64,000 nucleotides of DNA from Desulfuromonas versatilis (GTDB lineage Bacteria; Desulfobacterota; Desulfuromonadia; Desulfuromonadales; NIT-T3): the NCBI RefSeq assembly GCF_019704135.1, contig NZ_AP024355.1, positions 2,164,001 to 2,228,000 of the forward strand. The letters are read 5' to 3'. A program made the position numbers and the translations under genes. Position 1 is the first letter of the stretch, and every line of letters begins with the position of its first letter. This document shows positions 9,821 through 18,822 of the stretch, piece by piece. The notes beneath the pieces are model-generated. The model saw only the letters and a program-made list of their open reading frames with translations. It made no database searches and was not told where the DNA came from.

Positions 9821-11920
9821 ATGGCATATCACAAGGTTGAAGTAGAATTCAACGGCCAACCCCTGATCATCGAAACCGGCAAGATGGCCCGCCAGGCCGA
9901 CGGCGCCACCGTCGTCAGCTACGGTGGCACCAAGGTGCTGTGCACCGCCGTATCCTCCCGCAAAATGCGCGAAGGGCAGGACTTCTTCCCCCTGACCGTC
10001 AACTACCAGGAAAAATTCTACGCCGGCGGCAAGATCCCCGGCTCGTTCTTCCGCCGCGAGCGCGGCGCCAGCGAGCGCGAGACCCTGGTCTGCCGGCTCA
10101 TCGACCGCCCCATGCGGCCGCTGTTCCCCAAGGGCTACCTGTTCGAAACCCAGATCATGCCCACGGTCATCTCGATCGACTTCGTCAATGACCCCGACAC
10201 CCTGGCCATGGTCGCCGCCTCGGCCGCCGTGGTGGTTTCCGATATCCCCTTCGCCGGGCCCATCGCCGCGGTGCGCGTCGGCCGCGTCGAGGGGCAGCTG
10301 ATCGCCAACCCCACCCGCGAGCAGATGACCCAGAGCGACATCGAAATCGTCGTCGCCGGTTCCCGGGACGCGATCATGATGGTCGAAGGTGAGTCGGACC
10401 TGGTCTCCGAGGACGACATGCTCGAAGCCATCTTCTTCGGCCACCAGTCGCTGCAGCCGCTGATCGACGTGCAGCTCAAGCTGCAGGAGCTGGTCGGGCA
10501 GGCCAAGCGCGAGTTCATCGTCCCCGAGGTCGATGCCGCTCTGGAGAAACGGGTGGTCGAGCTGGCCGAGCAGCGCCTGGCCGAAGCCAACAAGATCCGC
10601 ACCAAGCAGGAGCGCTACGCCGCGGTCGACCAGATCAAGGCCGAAGTGAAGGAGGCCCTGGCCGAAGAGTTCGAGGGACGCGAAGGGGAAATCTCCGCCA
10701 TCCTCGGCTCCATCGCCAAGCGGGTGGTGCGCCAGATGGTCATCAAGGACAAGGTGCGCATCGACGGCCGCGACACCCGCACCGTGCGCCCCATCACCTC
10801 CGAAGTCGGGCTGCTGCCCCGCGCTCACGGCAGCGCCCTGTTCACCCGCGGCGAGACCCAGGCCCTGGTGGCCGTCGCCCTGGGCACCACCCAGGACGAG
10901 CAGCGCATGGACAACGTGCAGGGGATGGAGTTCAAGAAATTCCTCCTGCACTACAACTTCCCCCCGTTCTGCGTGGGCGAAACCAGCATGCGCCTGTTCC
11001 CCGGCCGCCGCGAGATCGGCCACGGCTACCTCGCCGAGCGCTCCATCGCCAAGGTGCTGCCCAAGCATGACGATTTCCCCTACACCATCCGCGTGGTCTC
11101 CGACATCCTCGAGTCCAACGGCTCCTCCTCCATGGCCAGCGTCTGCGGCTCGAGCCTCTCGCTGATGGACGCCGGGGTGCCGATCACCGAGCCCGTCGCC
11201 GGCATCGCCATGGGCCTGATCAAGGAAGGCGACGACGTCGCGGTGCTCTCCGACATCCTCGGCGATGAGGACCACCTGGGCGACATGGACTTCAAGGTCA
11301 CCGGTACCGCCGCCGGCGTCACCGCCCTGCAGATGGACATCAAGATCTCCGGGGTCAACCGCGAGATCATGAAGCAGGCCCTGGAGCAGGCCCGCGAGGG
11401 GCGCATCCACATCCTGGGCAAGATGGCCGAGGCGATCGACAAGCCCCGCCCCGACCTGGCCCCCCACGCGCCGCGCATCACCACCATCTACGTCAAACCC
11501 GACCAGGTGCGCACCGTCATCGGCTCCGGCGGCAAGAACATCCGCGGCATCATCGAGGCCACCGGCTGCACCATCGACATCGAGGACGACGGCCGCATCA
11601 ACATCGCCTCCATCGAGGGGACCGCGGCCAAGTTGGCCATCAAGATGATCCGCGACCTGACCCAGGAAGCCGAGGTCGGCAAGCTCTACATGGGCACTGT
11701 CAGGAAGATCATGGAATTCGGCGCTTTTGTCGAGATCTTCCCCGGCACCGACGGCCTGGTGCACATCTCCGAGCTCGACAAGGAGCGCGTGCGCAACGTC
11801 ACCGACGTACTGAATGAAGGCGACAAGGTCCTGGTCAAGTGCCTGGGGATCGACAAGCAGGGCAAGATTAAGCTCTCCCGCAAGGAAGCCCTTGGCCTGA
11901 GCCTCCCCGAGGAGGGCTGA
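9821..11920 (+). CDS. pnp: Polyribonucleotide nucleotidyltransferase (PNPase)
   Basis: A 699-residue PNPase, the phosphorolytic 3'-5' exoribonuclease of the RNA degradosome. Two RNase PH domains are clear: the first carries [27 protein letters not shown], the second [28 protein letters not shown] and the catalytic-site region [15 protein letters not shown]. They are followed by a KH domain ([13 protein letters not shown]) and an S1 domain ([20 protein letters not shown]). ATG 9821 follows AAGGAG; the upstream in-frame extension is not supported. Confidence 0.96.
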   Translation: MAYHKVEVEFNGQPLIIETGKMARQADGATVVSYGGTKVLCTAVSSRKMREGQDFFPLTVNYQEKFYAGGKIPGSFFRRERGASERETLVCRLIDRPMRPLFPKGYLFETQIMPTVISIDFVNDPDTLAMVAASAAVVVSDIPFAGPIAAVRVGRVEGQLIANPTREQMTQSDIEIVVAGSRDAIMMVEGESDLVSEDDMLEAIFFGHQSLQPLIDVQLKLQELVGQAKREFIVPEVDAALEKRVVELAEQRLAEANKIRTKQERYAAVDQIKAEVKEALAEEFEGREGEISAILGSIAKRVVRQMVIKDKVRIDGRDTRTVRPITSEVGLLPRAHGSALFTRGETQALVAVALGTTQDEQRMDNVQGMEFKKFLLHYNFPPFCVGETSMRLFPGRREIGHGYLAERSIAKVLPKHDDFPYTIRVVSDILESNGSSSMASVCGSSLSLMDAGVPITEPVAGIAMGLIKEGDDVAVLSDILGDEDHLGDMDFKVTGTAAGVTALQMDIKISGVNREIMKQALEQAREGRIHILGKMAEAIDKPRPDLAPHAPRITTIYVKPDQVRTVIGSGGKNIRGIIEATGCTIDIEDDGRINIASIEGTAAKLAIKMIRDLTQEAEVGKLYMGTVRKIMEFGAFVEIFPGTDGLVHISELDKERVRNVTDVLNEGDKVLVKCLGIDKQGKIKLSRKEALGLSLPEEG

Positions 11921-11934
11921 ACGCCGCTGGGAGG

Positions 11935-13194
11935 ATGATCCGGAAGTCTACCCTCGATAACGGCATACGGGTCGTGACCGAACAGGTTGCCGGGGTTCAC
12001 TCGGCAACCGTCGGCGCGTGGGTCGAAACCGGCTCGCGCCACGAAACCCCTGAGCAGAACGGCATATCCCACTTCGTGGAGCATATGCTGTTCAAGGGGA
12101 CCGAACGGCGCAGCGCCAAGGATATCGCCCGGGAGATCGATTCGGTCGGTGGAGTGCTCAATGCCTTCACCGGCCGCGAGTTCAGCTGCTACTACGCCAA
12201 GGTGCTCTCGCCGCGGCTGCCGCTGGCCATCGACCTGCTGGCCGATATCGCCCTCCATTCGCTCTTCGACCTCGACGAGTTGGAGAAGGAGCGCAAGGTC
12301 ATCCTCCAGGAAATCTACATGGTGGAGGATGCGCCCGAGGACCTGGTTCACGACCTGTTCACCCAGAACTTCTGGCCGGGGCACCCCCTGGGGCGCCCCA
12401 TCCTCGGCTCCCGGGAGTCGGTGGGCAGCCTCTCCCGGGGCGACCTGGTGCGCTTCGTCGAGCAGCGCTACCGGGGCGGTAACATCCTGATCTGCGCCGC
12501 CGGCGAGCTGGAGCACGAGAGGGTTCTCGAGCAGGTCGGCGAGTTCTTTGCCGGCCTCGGCGGCGGGGTCGCCCCCGGTCTGACCCAGGCCCCGGTCTGC
12601 CAGCGCGGGGTCGATATCATCGAAAAGGACCTCGAGCAGGTCCACCTCTGCCTGGGCAGCAGCGCCCTGCCCCAGAACCACCCCGACCGCTTCGCCCTGC
12701 ACCTGCTCAACAACATCCTTGGCGGCAGCATGAGCTCGCGGCTGTTCCAGTCCATCCGCGAGGACCTGGGGCTCGCCTATTCCACCTACAGCTACCTGAA
12801 CTGCCACTCGGACACCGGATCGCTGGTGCTTTACGCCGGCACCTCCCCCGAGGAGGCGCGCAGCGTGCTGCACCTGATGCTCAAGGAACTGCGGCGGCTG
12901 ACGACCGAGCTGGTCTCCGAGCAGGAGTTGCAGGCCACCCAGGAGCAGCTCAAGGGGCACCTGCTGCTCTCCCTGGAGAGCACCGACAACCGGATGACCC
13001 GGCTGGCCAGAAACGAGCTCTATCTGGGCAAGAACCCGCCGCTGCGCGAGGTGGTCCAGGGGTTCGAAAAGGTCACCCGGGAGGACATCCTGCGCCTGGG
13101 CCAGTCCCTGTTCCGGGACGAGCAGCTGCACCTGCAGGTGGTCGGCAAGCTGCCCCAGGCGGATATTACTCCGTTGGATTTGACTGTGGGGTGA
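11935..13194 (+). CDS. M16-family zinc peptidase
   Basis: A 419-residue M16B (mitochondrial processing peptidase-like) metallopeptidase. The inverted zinc motif HFVEH lies at about residues 46-50 (NGISHFVEHMLFKGT), with the downstream glutamate region some 75 residues later. The C-terminal half has the family pattern NNILGGSMSSRLFQSIREDLGLAYSTYS. No signal peptide is visible, so it should be cytoplasmic. It follows pnp by 14 bases and precedes dut, an arrangement common in Desulfuromonadales. Its stop codon lies inside a GGGGTGAGGAGTGA repeat. Confidence 0.93.
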   Translation: MIRKSTLDNGIRVVTEQVAGVHSATVGAWVETGSRHETPEQNGISHFVEHMLFKGTERRSAKDIAREIDSVGGVLNAFTGREFSCYYAKVLSPRLPLAIDLLADIALHSLFDLDELEKERKVILQEIYMVEDAPEDLVHDLFTQNFWPGHPLGRPILGSRESVGSLSRGDLVRFVEQRYRGGNILICAAGELEHERVLEQVGEFFAGLGGGVAPGLTQAPVCQRGVDIIEKDLEQVHLCLGSSALPQNHPDRFALHLLNNILGGSMSSRLFQSIREDLGLAYSTYSYLNCHSDTGSLVLYAGTSPEEARSVLHLMLKELRRLTTELVSEQELQATQEQLKGHLLLSLESTDNRMTRLARNELYLGKNPPLREVVQGFEKVTREDILRLGQSLFRDEQLHLQVVGKLPQADITPLDLTVG

Positions 13195-13250
13195 GGAGTG
13201 AGGGGGAAGTCAAGGGACCAAAAGGACTCCAGGGACTTAAAGGACGCCAG
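13186..13250. repeat. Low-complexity word repeats between M16 peptidase and dut
   Basis: The stretch contains GGGGTGAGGAGTGAGGGG and then GGGACC / AAAGGACT / AGGGACTT / AAAGGACG words. The first word recurs inverted at about 18826-18839, and the AAAGGAC-type words recur at 17664-17760. It looks like dispersed non-coding repeat material. Confidence 0.55.
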
Positions 13251-13324
13251 ATTTTCCCTGTGGCTCTGAATTTAAAGCATTTCCTGCCTGCCTGGGGCGG
13301 GTGGATTTCTGGGTTTGTTAAATC

Positions 13325-13777
13325 ATGGACGCGATCAGGATCGACATTAAAAAACTTCGCCCCGCGGCCCTGCTGCCGCGCTACATGACCGAGCTGGCGG
13401 CCGGCATGGACCTGTTTGCCTGCCTGGAGAATCCCATCGTCCTCGCGGCCGGCGAGCGGGTGCTGGTTCCGACGGGAATCGCCCTGGCCATCCCGGCCGG
13501 TTTCGAAGGCCAGGTCCGGCCCCGCTCCGGGCTGGCGCTCAGGCAGGGGGTGACCCTGGTCAACTCGCCCGGGACCATCGACGCGGATTACCGCGGCGAG
13601 GTCGGGGTGATCGTCATCAATCACGGCTCCGAGCCCGTCACCATCAGCTCCGGAGACCGCATCGCCCAGCTGGTGATCGCGCCGGTGCGCCGCGCCCTGC
13701 TCGCCGAGGTCGAGTCTCTCGACGCCACCGCCCGCGAGGGCGGGGGGTTCGGCCACACCGGGGTCAACGGGGGCTGA
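13325..13777 (+). CDS. dut: Deoxyuridine 5'-triphosphate nucleotidohydrolase
   Basis: A 150-residue trimeric-type dUTPase that hydrolyses dUTP to dUMP and keeps uracil out of DNA. Family motifs in order: MDLFACLE (motif 1), [12 protein letters not shown] (motif 2), [18 protein letters not shown] (motif 3, with the catalytic aspartate), GDRIAQLVI (motif 4) and the C-terminal GGGFGHTG (motif 5). The ATG at 13325 is separated from the M16 gene by 130 bases of repeat-like DNA. Confidence 0.95.
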   Translation: MDAIRIDIKKLRPAALLPRYMTELAAGMDLFACLENPIVLAAGERVLVPTGIALAIPAGFEGQVRPRSGLALRQGVTLVNSPGTIDADYRGEVGVIVINHGSEPVTISSGDRIAQLVIAPVRRALLAEVESLDATAREGGGFGHTGVNGG

Positions 13778-13781
13778 GGCC

Positions 13782-14054
13782 ATGGCGGATACCCCGACCG
13801 AGCAGCTGCAGATGGAATTCCCCTGCGATTTCGCCTTCAAGGCCTTCGGCCCCAACGGCCCGGAGTTCGCCGAGCGGGTCCGACAAGCCGTGGCCGGCAC
13901 CGTCGATGTCAGCATGGACGCGCTCAAGGTGCGCCCCAGCAGCCAAGGCAAGTACCAGTGCGTGACCGTCCTGGTGCTGCTGCACAGCAAGCAACAGCTG
14001 CACGCCATCTACGCCGCGCTGCGCAAGGTCGAGGGCCTGGTCTACCTGGTCTGA
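13782..14054 (+). CDS. DUF493 (YbeD-like) family protein
   Basis: A 90-residue protein with the YbeD/DUF493 pattern: MEFPCDFAFKAFG near the start, RPSSQGKYQCVTVLVLLHSKQQL in the middle, and a short final helix. The family has a ferredoxin-like ACT-type fold and is presumed regulatory; its target here is unknown. It starts 4 bases after the dut stop, so the two are co-transcribed. Confidence 0.8.
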   Translation: MADTPTEQLQMEFPCDFAFKAFGPNGPEFAERVRQAVAGTVDVSMDALKVRPSSQGKYQCVTVLVLLHSKQQLHAIYAALRKVEGLVYLV

Positions 14055-14150
14055 GGCCGCCGCGGCCAGGGCGGGTGCTCCGTTGGGCAGCGCCTGCCGA
14101 AAAAATCCCACCTCAGCCCGTCTCCAGCTCTCCATCGATACCGTGAACAG

Positions 14151-14179
14151 TTCCAAAAATTCCAGGATTATTGTATACT
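14151..14179 (+). promoter_or_regulatory. Predicted sigma70 promoter for the YciO-like gene
   Basis: A -35 like TTCCAA (14151-14156), a 17-base spacer and a good -10 TATACT (14174-14179). It lies about 90 bases upstream of the start chosen for the YciO-like gene. Confidence 0.55.
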
Positions 14180-14266
14180 CCTGAGGTGTTGGCCCGCTTC
14201 GGGGCCTTATCCATTGAGTCAGAGCGACCGGTCAACGGCGCCGATGTCCAGAGAGGGAGTCAGTCC

Positions 14267-14881
14267 ATGCTGCTGTCCATCAATCCCGATAATCCCCAAC
14301 CCCGCCTGATCAAGCGGATTGTCGAGTGCCTCAAGCAGGGGGGGGTGATTGCCTACCCCACCGATACCACCTACGGCATCGGCTGCGACATTTTCAACAA
14401 GAAGGGGGTCAAAAAGATCTACCAGATCAAGCAGCGCGACCCGCGCAAGCCCTTCTCCTTCATCTGCTCGGATCTTTCGGATGTGGCCAACTATGCGCAG
14501 GTGAGCAACTTCGCCTTCAAGATCATGAAGCGCCACCTGCCCGGCCCCTACACCTTCGTGCTGGAGGCGACCCGGGTGGTGCCCGACCTGCTGACCACCA
14601 AGCAGAAGACGGTCGGCATCCGCATCCCGCAGAACCCCATCGCTCTGGCCATCGTCCAGGAACTCGGCCACCCGCTGGTCACCACCAGCGCCAACATCTC
14701 CGGCGAGGAATCCATCGGCGACCCCCAGGAGATCGAAAACTCCCTGGGGCGGATGCTCGACTACGTGGTGGACGGCGGAATCCTCATGGGGGACCCCTCC
14801 ACGGTGATCAGCCTGATTGACGACCAGATCGAGGTGCTGCGCCAGGGCAGCGGCGATACCTCCTGGATCCATGGCTCCTGA
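14267..14881 (+). CDS. YciO/YrdC/Sua5-family protein
   Basis: A 204-residue protein of the Sua5/YrdC/YciO family. The pattern GGVIAYPTDTTYGIGCDI, QIKQRDPRKPFSFIC and PLVTTSANISGEES is typical, and the length and N-terminus (INPDNPQPRLI) match YciO better than the tRNA-modifying YrdC. A threonylcarbamoyl-AMP synthase-like activity is inferred only. ATG 14267 has GAGAGGGAG upstream; the in-frame ORF extends further 5' but would run across the promoter. Confidence 0.85.
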   Translation: MLLSINPDNPQPRLIKRIVECLKQGGVIAYPTDTTYGIGCDIFNKKGVKKIYQIKQRDPRKPFSFICSDLSDVANYAQVSNFAFKIMKRHLPGPYTFVLEATRVVPDLLTTKQKTVGIRIPQNPIALAIVQELGHPLVTTSANISGEESIGDPQEIENSLGRMLDYVVDGGILMGDPSTVISLIDDQIEVLRQGSGDTSWIHGS

Positions 14882-15311
14882 ACCCGGCATCCGCCGCCGG
14901 GCGGCCGGCCGGAGCCGGTCGCTGCTGCTTGGCTGGCTGGTGGGCGCCGCCCTCGCGCTGAGCGGCGTTACGGCGGCATTTGGCGGGGAGTTCGGCGGGG
15001 TGGGGCTGCAGGTGGTTCCCACGGTGCGCGGCGAACTGGTGGTGCTCAACGTGCTGCCCGGCAGCTCCGCCGCGCTGGCCGGGCTCAAGCCCGGCGACCT
15101 GATCCTGCGGGTGGACGATTTTCCCCTCGAGGGGAGCGACTTCTCCGAGGTGGTCTCCCGCTACCTGTGGGGCGAGGTGGGGACCAGCCTGGTTCTGGAT
15201 TACCTGCGCCCCGGCGAGGCCGGCTTCCGCTCGGCCAGGCTGCGCCGCGAGCCGCTCTCCGGCGAACCGGCGGCCCTGCCCGGGGTCAAGACGCTTCAGC
15301 CCCAACCCTGA
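14871..15311 (+). CDS. Exported PDZ-domain protein
   Basis: A 146-residue protein with an arginine-rich N-region and a hydrophobic stretch (SLLLGWLVGAALALSGVTAA), then a single PDZ domain (VVLNVLPGSSAALAGLKPGDLILRVDDF). The C-terminal tail is Pro/Arg-rich. PDZ domains of this type bind peptide ends in periplasmic proteases or secretion proteins, but no catalytic domain is attached. ATG 14871 overlaps the end of the YciO-like gene by 11 bases, so translation may be coupled. Confidence 0.75.
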   Translation: MAPEPGIRRRAAGRSRSLLLGWLVGAALALSGVTAAFGGEFGGVGLQVVPTVRGELVVLNVLPGSSAALAGLKPGDLILRVDDFPLEGSDFSEVVSRYLWGEVGTSLVLDYLRPGEAGFRSARLRREPLSGEPAALPGVKTLQPQP

Positions 15312-15334
15312 CCAACCCTCAGCAGGAGACTGTT

Positions 15335-15727
15335 TTGAGCGCCAAAAACATTTCCGTGGTCTTCTACGGCCGTCGCTTCCTGAAACAGGACTGGAACTAC
15401 GAAATTGACGAGCAGGCCTTTGCCGAGTTCTTCGCCAGGCTGCGCGAGGAGTTCGCCGGTTTCGACATCCAGCTCGACCACCAGCGCGAGGAAGACCTGG
15501 TGCTCGATGTCAAGGGCTACGGCGACCTGCTCAACTGCGTGCGCATCCGCTCGCCCCGCGACGGCTTCGGCAACCTCTGCCTGGGCCACATCATCGGCGC
15601 CAGCCCCAACCGCGACCTGTTCGAGGACATCCGCCGCGGCGTCAGCCGGGTTGCCTTCGCCCCCGAGACCGTCGAACCCGAGGGGAGCAACAAGGTGGTC
15701 TGCCACAATTGCGGCTGCGGCTGCTGA
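15335..15727 (+). CDS. Conserved-looking protein with a C-terminal CHNCGCGC tail
   Basis: A 130-residue acidic alpha/beta protein that ends in VVCHNCGCGC, four cysteines in the last eight residues. I do not recognise the body (FFARLREEFAGFDIQLDHQREEDLVLDVKGYGDLL). The start is taken as TTG 15335 after CAGGAGAC; the ORF is open further upstream but that part overlaps the PDZ gene. The tail could hold a metal ion or Fe-S cluster, or be a redox or targeting tag; this is inference. Confidence 0.7.
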   Translation: MSAKNISVVFYGRRFLKQDWNYEIDEQAFAEFFARLREEFAGFDIQLDHQREEDLVLDVKGYGDLLNCVRIRSPRDGFGNLCLGHIIGASPNRDLFEDIRRGVSRVAFAPETVEPEGSNKVVCHNCGCGC

Positions 15728-15767
15728 GGGCGGACCCCCCGGTCCAGCCTTTCGGGGCCCGGCGCCC

Positions 15768-16082
15768 TTACTTTCCGGGCAGGCTGCGCAGGTAGAGCAG
15801 CATCGATTCCAGCTCCTGCGACTGGGGGGCGAGCATCTCGCCCTTGAGAGCGTCGCGGATGCAGAAGTTGATCATCTCCATGAGCATCCCGTCGTCGTAG
15901 GCCGAAATCTCCTCCAGGCCCTTCCCCCCGGGGTGGCAGCTCGAACAGCTCTTGCCGTTGCTCCCCAGCCCCTGCCATTCGTAGAGCTTTTTGCCCAATT
16001 CCACATTCGGCGACTCCACCGCCCAGCTCCAGGACGCTGCGGCGAGCAGCATGGCCGCGCTCAGCAGGATCGATTTTTTCAT
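15768..16082 (-). CDS. Periplasmic monohaem c-type cytochrome
   Basis: A 104-residue protein with a signal peptide (MKKSILLSAAMLLAAASWSWA) and one haem-binding motif CSSCH at residues 46-50, so it should carry a covalent haem in the periplasm. Methionines that could be the sixth ligand lie in MLMEMINFC and in the C-terminal ESMLLYL helix. The layout resembles a small class I cytochrome c. It is convergent with the CHNCGCGC gene and lies downstream of the VWA/OmpA gene on the same strand. Confidence 0.88.
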   Translation of the reverse strand: MKKSILLSAAMLLAAASWSWAVESPNVELGKKLYEWQGLGSNGKSCSSCHPGGKGLEEISAYDDGMLMEMINFCIRDALKGEMLAPQSQELESMLLYLRSLPGK

Positions 16083-16163
16083 GGTTCCCTCCTAGTTTGT
16101 GCCTGATTTCACCCCTTAAACCCCGGCATTATACCGGAAAACAGCGCTGATCCCAAACGGAGA

Positions 16164-16198
16164 TAAAAAAAAAGGGCCGGCCGCTGGCGGCCGACCCT
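16164..16198 (-). terminator. Intrinsic terminator of the VWA/OmpA gene
   Basis: On the minus strand AGGGTCGGCCG pairs with CGGCCGGCCCT (one G-T pair) around a short loop and is followed by nine Ts. It lies 20 bases after the stop codon. Confidence 0.88.
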
Positions 16199-16217
16199 GA
16201 TTCGCGGGGCTGGGTTG

Positions 16218-17351
16218 TTACTTGTCCGGCTGAATCTCGGTGCTGCAGATGAACTCCACCCGGCGGTTTTTCTGCCGGCCGTCCTTGGTCTTGTTGCTGG
16301 CCACCGGGCGGGTCTCGCCGTAGCCGCGGGGGAAGAGCAGGCCGGGGCTGATGCCGAAGTTTTTCACCAGGTAGTCCTTGAGCGCCTGGGCCCGGCGCAT
16401 GGAGAGCCCCTTGTTGTACTCGGGGCTGCCGGTGTTGTCGGTGTGGCCGGCGACCAGGATCTTCACCTGGGGGTAGCGCTTGATGAACTCCGCCGCCTTG
16501 GCGATCTCCTTGCGGTACTGGGCGCGGATGTCGGATTTGTCGAAGTCGAACTCGATCTGCAGGGTGTACTTGACGGCGCAGCCGTCAGCGTCGACGATCG
16601 ACCCGCGGATGGTGTCCGGACACTTGTCGCGGTCGTCGAGCACCCCGTCGCCGTCGGCGTCGCCGATCACCGGGGCGCCCTCGCCGTAGAAGACGTCCCT
16701 GGCGAACTGGGCCATGGCCGGCTCCGCGGCCAGCGAGTTGCCGTCGGCCACCACCGTGCAGTCGGAGATGGCGCGCAGCTTCTCGATGATCTGCTTGCCG
16801 TTGTCCTCGTCGGCGTAGCTGACCACGTGGATGCAGAGCTGCTTGCCGTAGCGGTTGTAGAGCTCGCTGGCCACCGCCACCGGGTCGGTTCCGGCGTTGT
16901 TGTCGCCGTCGGTGAACAGCACCAGGGCGGTGCGGCCGGAAAAGCCGTTGAGGGTGGGCGCCAGGGTCCCCAGGTCGTCACCCAGGCTGGTCTCGCGGCC
17001 GAAGATGTAGAAGTCGCTGTCCACCGCCGAAGCCACCGAGGCCAGGGCGCCGGATTTGAAGACCGCCACGGGGCTCAGGGTCTGCTGCGGGGAGGAGAGG
17101 GCGACCGAACCCTGGTAGCCCAGCTCGGGGATGGCCTTGTCCAGCCCCTTTACCTGCTCCAGGGCCAGCTCGATCTTTTTCTTGCCGGTCTTGGCGTACT
17201 TCTGCGACATCGACCCCGACTGGTCGATGAAGACGATGAAGTTATCGACCTTCTTCACCAGCTCGGCCCGCGCCGCCGCGGGGACCGCCAGGGCCAGAAC
17301 CAGCGCCGAGACCAGGCAGGGCAGCAGCGCTTTGAAACAACCTTTCATCAT
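16218..17351 (-). CDS. Outer-membrane VWA - TSP3 - OmpA family protein
   Basis: A 377-residue exported protein with a signal peptide of about 28 residues. A von Willebrand A domain follows, with the metal-binding MIDAS motif DQSGSMS and VLFTDGDNN; then a calcium-binding thrombospondin-3 motif (DADGDGVLDDRDKCPDT) and a C-terminal OmpA domain that binds peptidoglycan (AGHTDNTGSPEYNKGLSMRRAQALKDYL). It probably anchors an adhesive VWA domain to the cell wall from the outer membrane side. Its own terminator follows. Confidence 0.9.
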   Translation of the reverse strand: MMKGCFKALLPCLVSALVLALAVPAAARAELVKKVDNFIVFIDQSGSMSQKYAKTGKKKIELALEQVKGLDKAIPELGYQGSVALSSPQQTLSPVAVFKSGALASVASAVDSDFYIFGRETSLGDDLGTLAPTLNGFSGRTALVLFTDGDNNAGTDPVAVASELYNRYGKQLCIHVVSYADEDNGKQIIEKLRAISDCTVVADGNSLAAEPAMAQFARDVFYGEGAPVIGDADGDGVLDDRDKCPDTIRGSIVDADGCAVKYTLQIEFDFDKSDIRAQYRKEIAKAAEFIKRYPQVKILVAGHTDNTGSPEYNKGLSMRRAQALKDYLVKNFGISPGLLFPRGYGETRPVASNKTKDGRQKNRRVEFICSTEIQPDK

Positions 17352-17773
17352 TTGTTCTCCTTGAAAAATGGATAAGCAGGATTCAATGGCATGCGAGATG
17401 CGGCGAGGGAATCTAGCAGAAACATTACCGGAAGTAAATGGAATGTTTTTCAGTTGGGCAGGGTTTGTTAAGTGGCCGTAATATCAGAGGAAATGGAATT
17501 GATTTTAAGGCTTCTGGAGCCTGGCGGGAGGGTTGTCGCCGGGTAACAGGAACTGGACCTTGTCGTTGACATGCCATATCTGTGAGGGTAGTTTAAGATT
17601 TTGATCTGATTGATGCCCGGGGGAGCGGTGCTGAGGGGCGGGCGGTTTTTTTTTTTCAGGCACCGAAAGGACTTCAGGGACAGCAGGGATAGCAGGGATA
17701 GCAGGGATAGCAGGGATAGCAGTTGGGCCTTGATGTCTTTGCGGTCCTTTTCGTCCTTTGAGGAGGGAGGCTC
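17352..17773. repeat. Gene-free stretch with tandem GGGATAGCA repeats
   Basis: I see no convincing gene in these 422 bases. A 9-base unit GGGATAGCA is repeated about four times between 17683 and 17722. It is preceded by AAAGGACTTCAGGGACAGC and followed by GGTCCTTTTCGTCCTTTGAGG, so the flanks are roughly inverted and could fold. The following four-helix-bundle gene begins right after. The repeat is far too short for a CRISPR array. Confidence 0.7.
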
Positions 17774-18334
17774 ATGACCACAGGTTTTATTCCGCCCCAT
17801 GGCGGCTACAGGAATCTGCTTTCCTACCGAAAAGCCGAGATCGTCTATGATGCCACGGTTTATTTCTGCGACAGATTCATCGATCGGCGCAGCCGCACCC
17901 ATGACCAGATGGTGCAGGCGGCCCGTTCAGGTAAGCAGAACATCATCGAGGGCAGCATGGCTTCCGGCACTTCCAAAGAATTTGAGATCAAACTGACCAA
18001 TGTGGCGCGGGCCAGCCTTGAAGAATTGTTGGCCGATTATCGCGATTTCCTCCGGACCCGCGGAATGAGTGAATGGACCAGGGACCATCCCTACACCCGA
18101 CGCCTTCGGGAACTCAACCGGCAGCCGAACGCCGATTTCGAAACTTTTCGGCGGGGCATAGAGAACGACGATCCGGAAATATCCGCCAATGTGATCATCG
18201 GCATGATTCGAGTGACCAGTTACCTTCTGGATAAACAGTTGAAACATCTGGAACAGGCGTTTATCAAAGAAGGCGGACTGCGGGAGCGCATGACCAGGGC
18301 CCGGATCTACGAAAGAAAGAAAAGCGGGAATTGA
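17774..18334 (+). CDS. Four-helix-bundle suffix-domain protein
   Basis: A 186-residue protein of the four-helix-bundle type related to proteins encoded in 23S rRNA intervening sequences. The pattern is FIPPHGGYRNLLSYRKAEIVYDATV, QMVQAARSGKQNIIEGSMASGTS and NVARASLEELLADYRDFL. The function of the family is unknown. GAGGAGGGAGG precedes ATG 17774. It stands alone behind tandem repeats, as such genes often do in deltaproteobacteria, and marks the start of the accessory region. Confidence 0.8.
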   Translation: MTTGFIPPHGGYRNLLSYRKAEIVYDATVYFCDRFIDRRSRTHDQMVQAARSGKQNIIEGSMASGTSKEFEIKLTNVARASLEELLADYRDFLRTRGMSEWTRDHPYTRRLRELNRQPNADFETFRRGIENDDPEISANVIIGMIRVTSYLLDKQLKHLEQAFIKEGGLRERMTRARIYERKKSGN

Positions 18335-18474
18335 ATCTGACCCTTTTCATGCTTCGGCGACAGGGGACCTCGTACTTTGGCACGCTTCGGTTTACAGAGT
18401 CCCGAAATCGTGCCAGAATATCAGAGTTGATCGATTTTAGTTCCTGAATGCCCTCTTCGACGGGAAAGTTTCTC

Positions 18475-18774
18475 ATGGCGACACAGGACAGAGAGCAGGT
18501 TCTTGCATTCCTTCGTGCGCATAAAAACGAACTGCAAACTCGCTTCGGCGTTATCCGTCTCGGGTTGGTCGGCAGTTACGCCCGCGATGAGGCCAGGGAC
18601 GAAAGCGATATCGATATTGTCGTCAGTCTGAACAGTGACAACACTTTTCGCAGCTTTTTCGGGCTCCTGCATTTCCTTCAGGACAATCTCCAGGCCCGCA
18701 TCGACCTGGCGACCGAAGCCAGTCTAAAACCCCAAGTCAGGGATTCCATCCTGAAGGACATTCGTTATGTATAA
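18475..18774 (+). CDS. MntA-type minimal nucleotidyltransferase antitoxin
   Basis: A 99-residue nucleotidyltransferase of the MNT family. The active-site pattern GLVGSYARDEARDESDIDIVV has the G-S motif and the D-x-D metal ligands. In MntA/HepT modules this enzyme adds AMP to a HEPN RNase toxin and silences it. The toxin would be expected to overlap the 3' end; here it stops after six codons (see 18767). ATG 18475 is the natural start. It is now an orphan, possibly still active. Confidence 0.82.
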   Translation: MATQDREQVLAFLRAHKNELQTRFGVIRLGLVGSYARDEARDESDIDIVVSLNSDNTFRSFFGLLHFLQDNLQARIDLATEASLKPQVRDSILKDIRYV

Positions 18775-18787
18775 ACGCGATATATGA
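18767..18787 (+). pseudogene. HEPN (HepT-like) toxin remnant, six codons
   Basis: ATG 18767 overlaps the MntA stop by 8 bases, exactly where HepT starts in intact modules, and reads MYKRDI, a typical HepT beginning, before TGA. The rest of the gene is missing, replaced by repeat-like DNA. Calling it a remnant rests on position and six residues. Confidence 0.55.
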
Positions 18788-18822
18788 AAAACGTCTGACT
18801 CGTTAGGCCATATCGCCCCATC

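Noticed and set aside
9788-11764. A 658-codon minus-strand ORF, and similar ones at 2021-3895, 20759-22594, 31244-32692 and 49052-50701
   Set aside because: Each lies wholly opposite a clear gene (pnp, nusA, helicase, FG-GAP lipoprotein, nadB) and has no recognisable domain.
17682-17722. Tandem repeat considered as a CRISPR array
   Set aside because: The unit is 9 bases with no spacers and no cas genes are near.
17468-17902. A 144-codon minus-strand ORF
   Set aside because: Made mostly of translated tandem repeat (LLSLLSLLSLLSL) and overlapping the four-helix-bundle gene.
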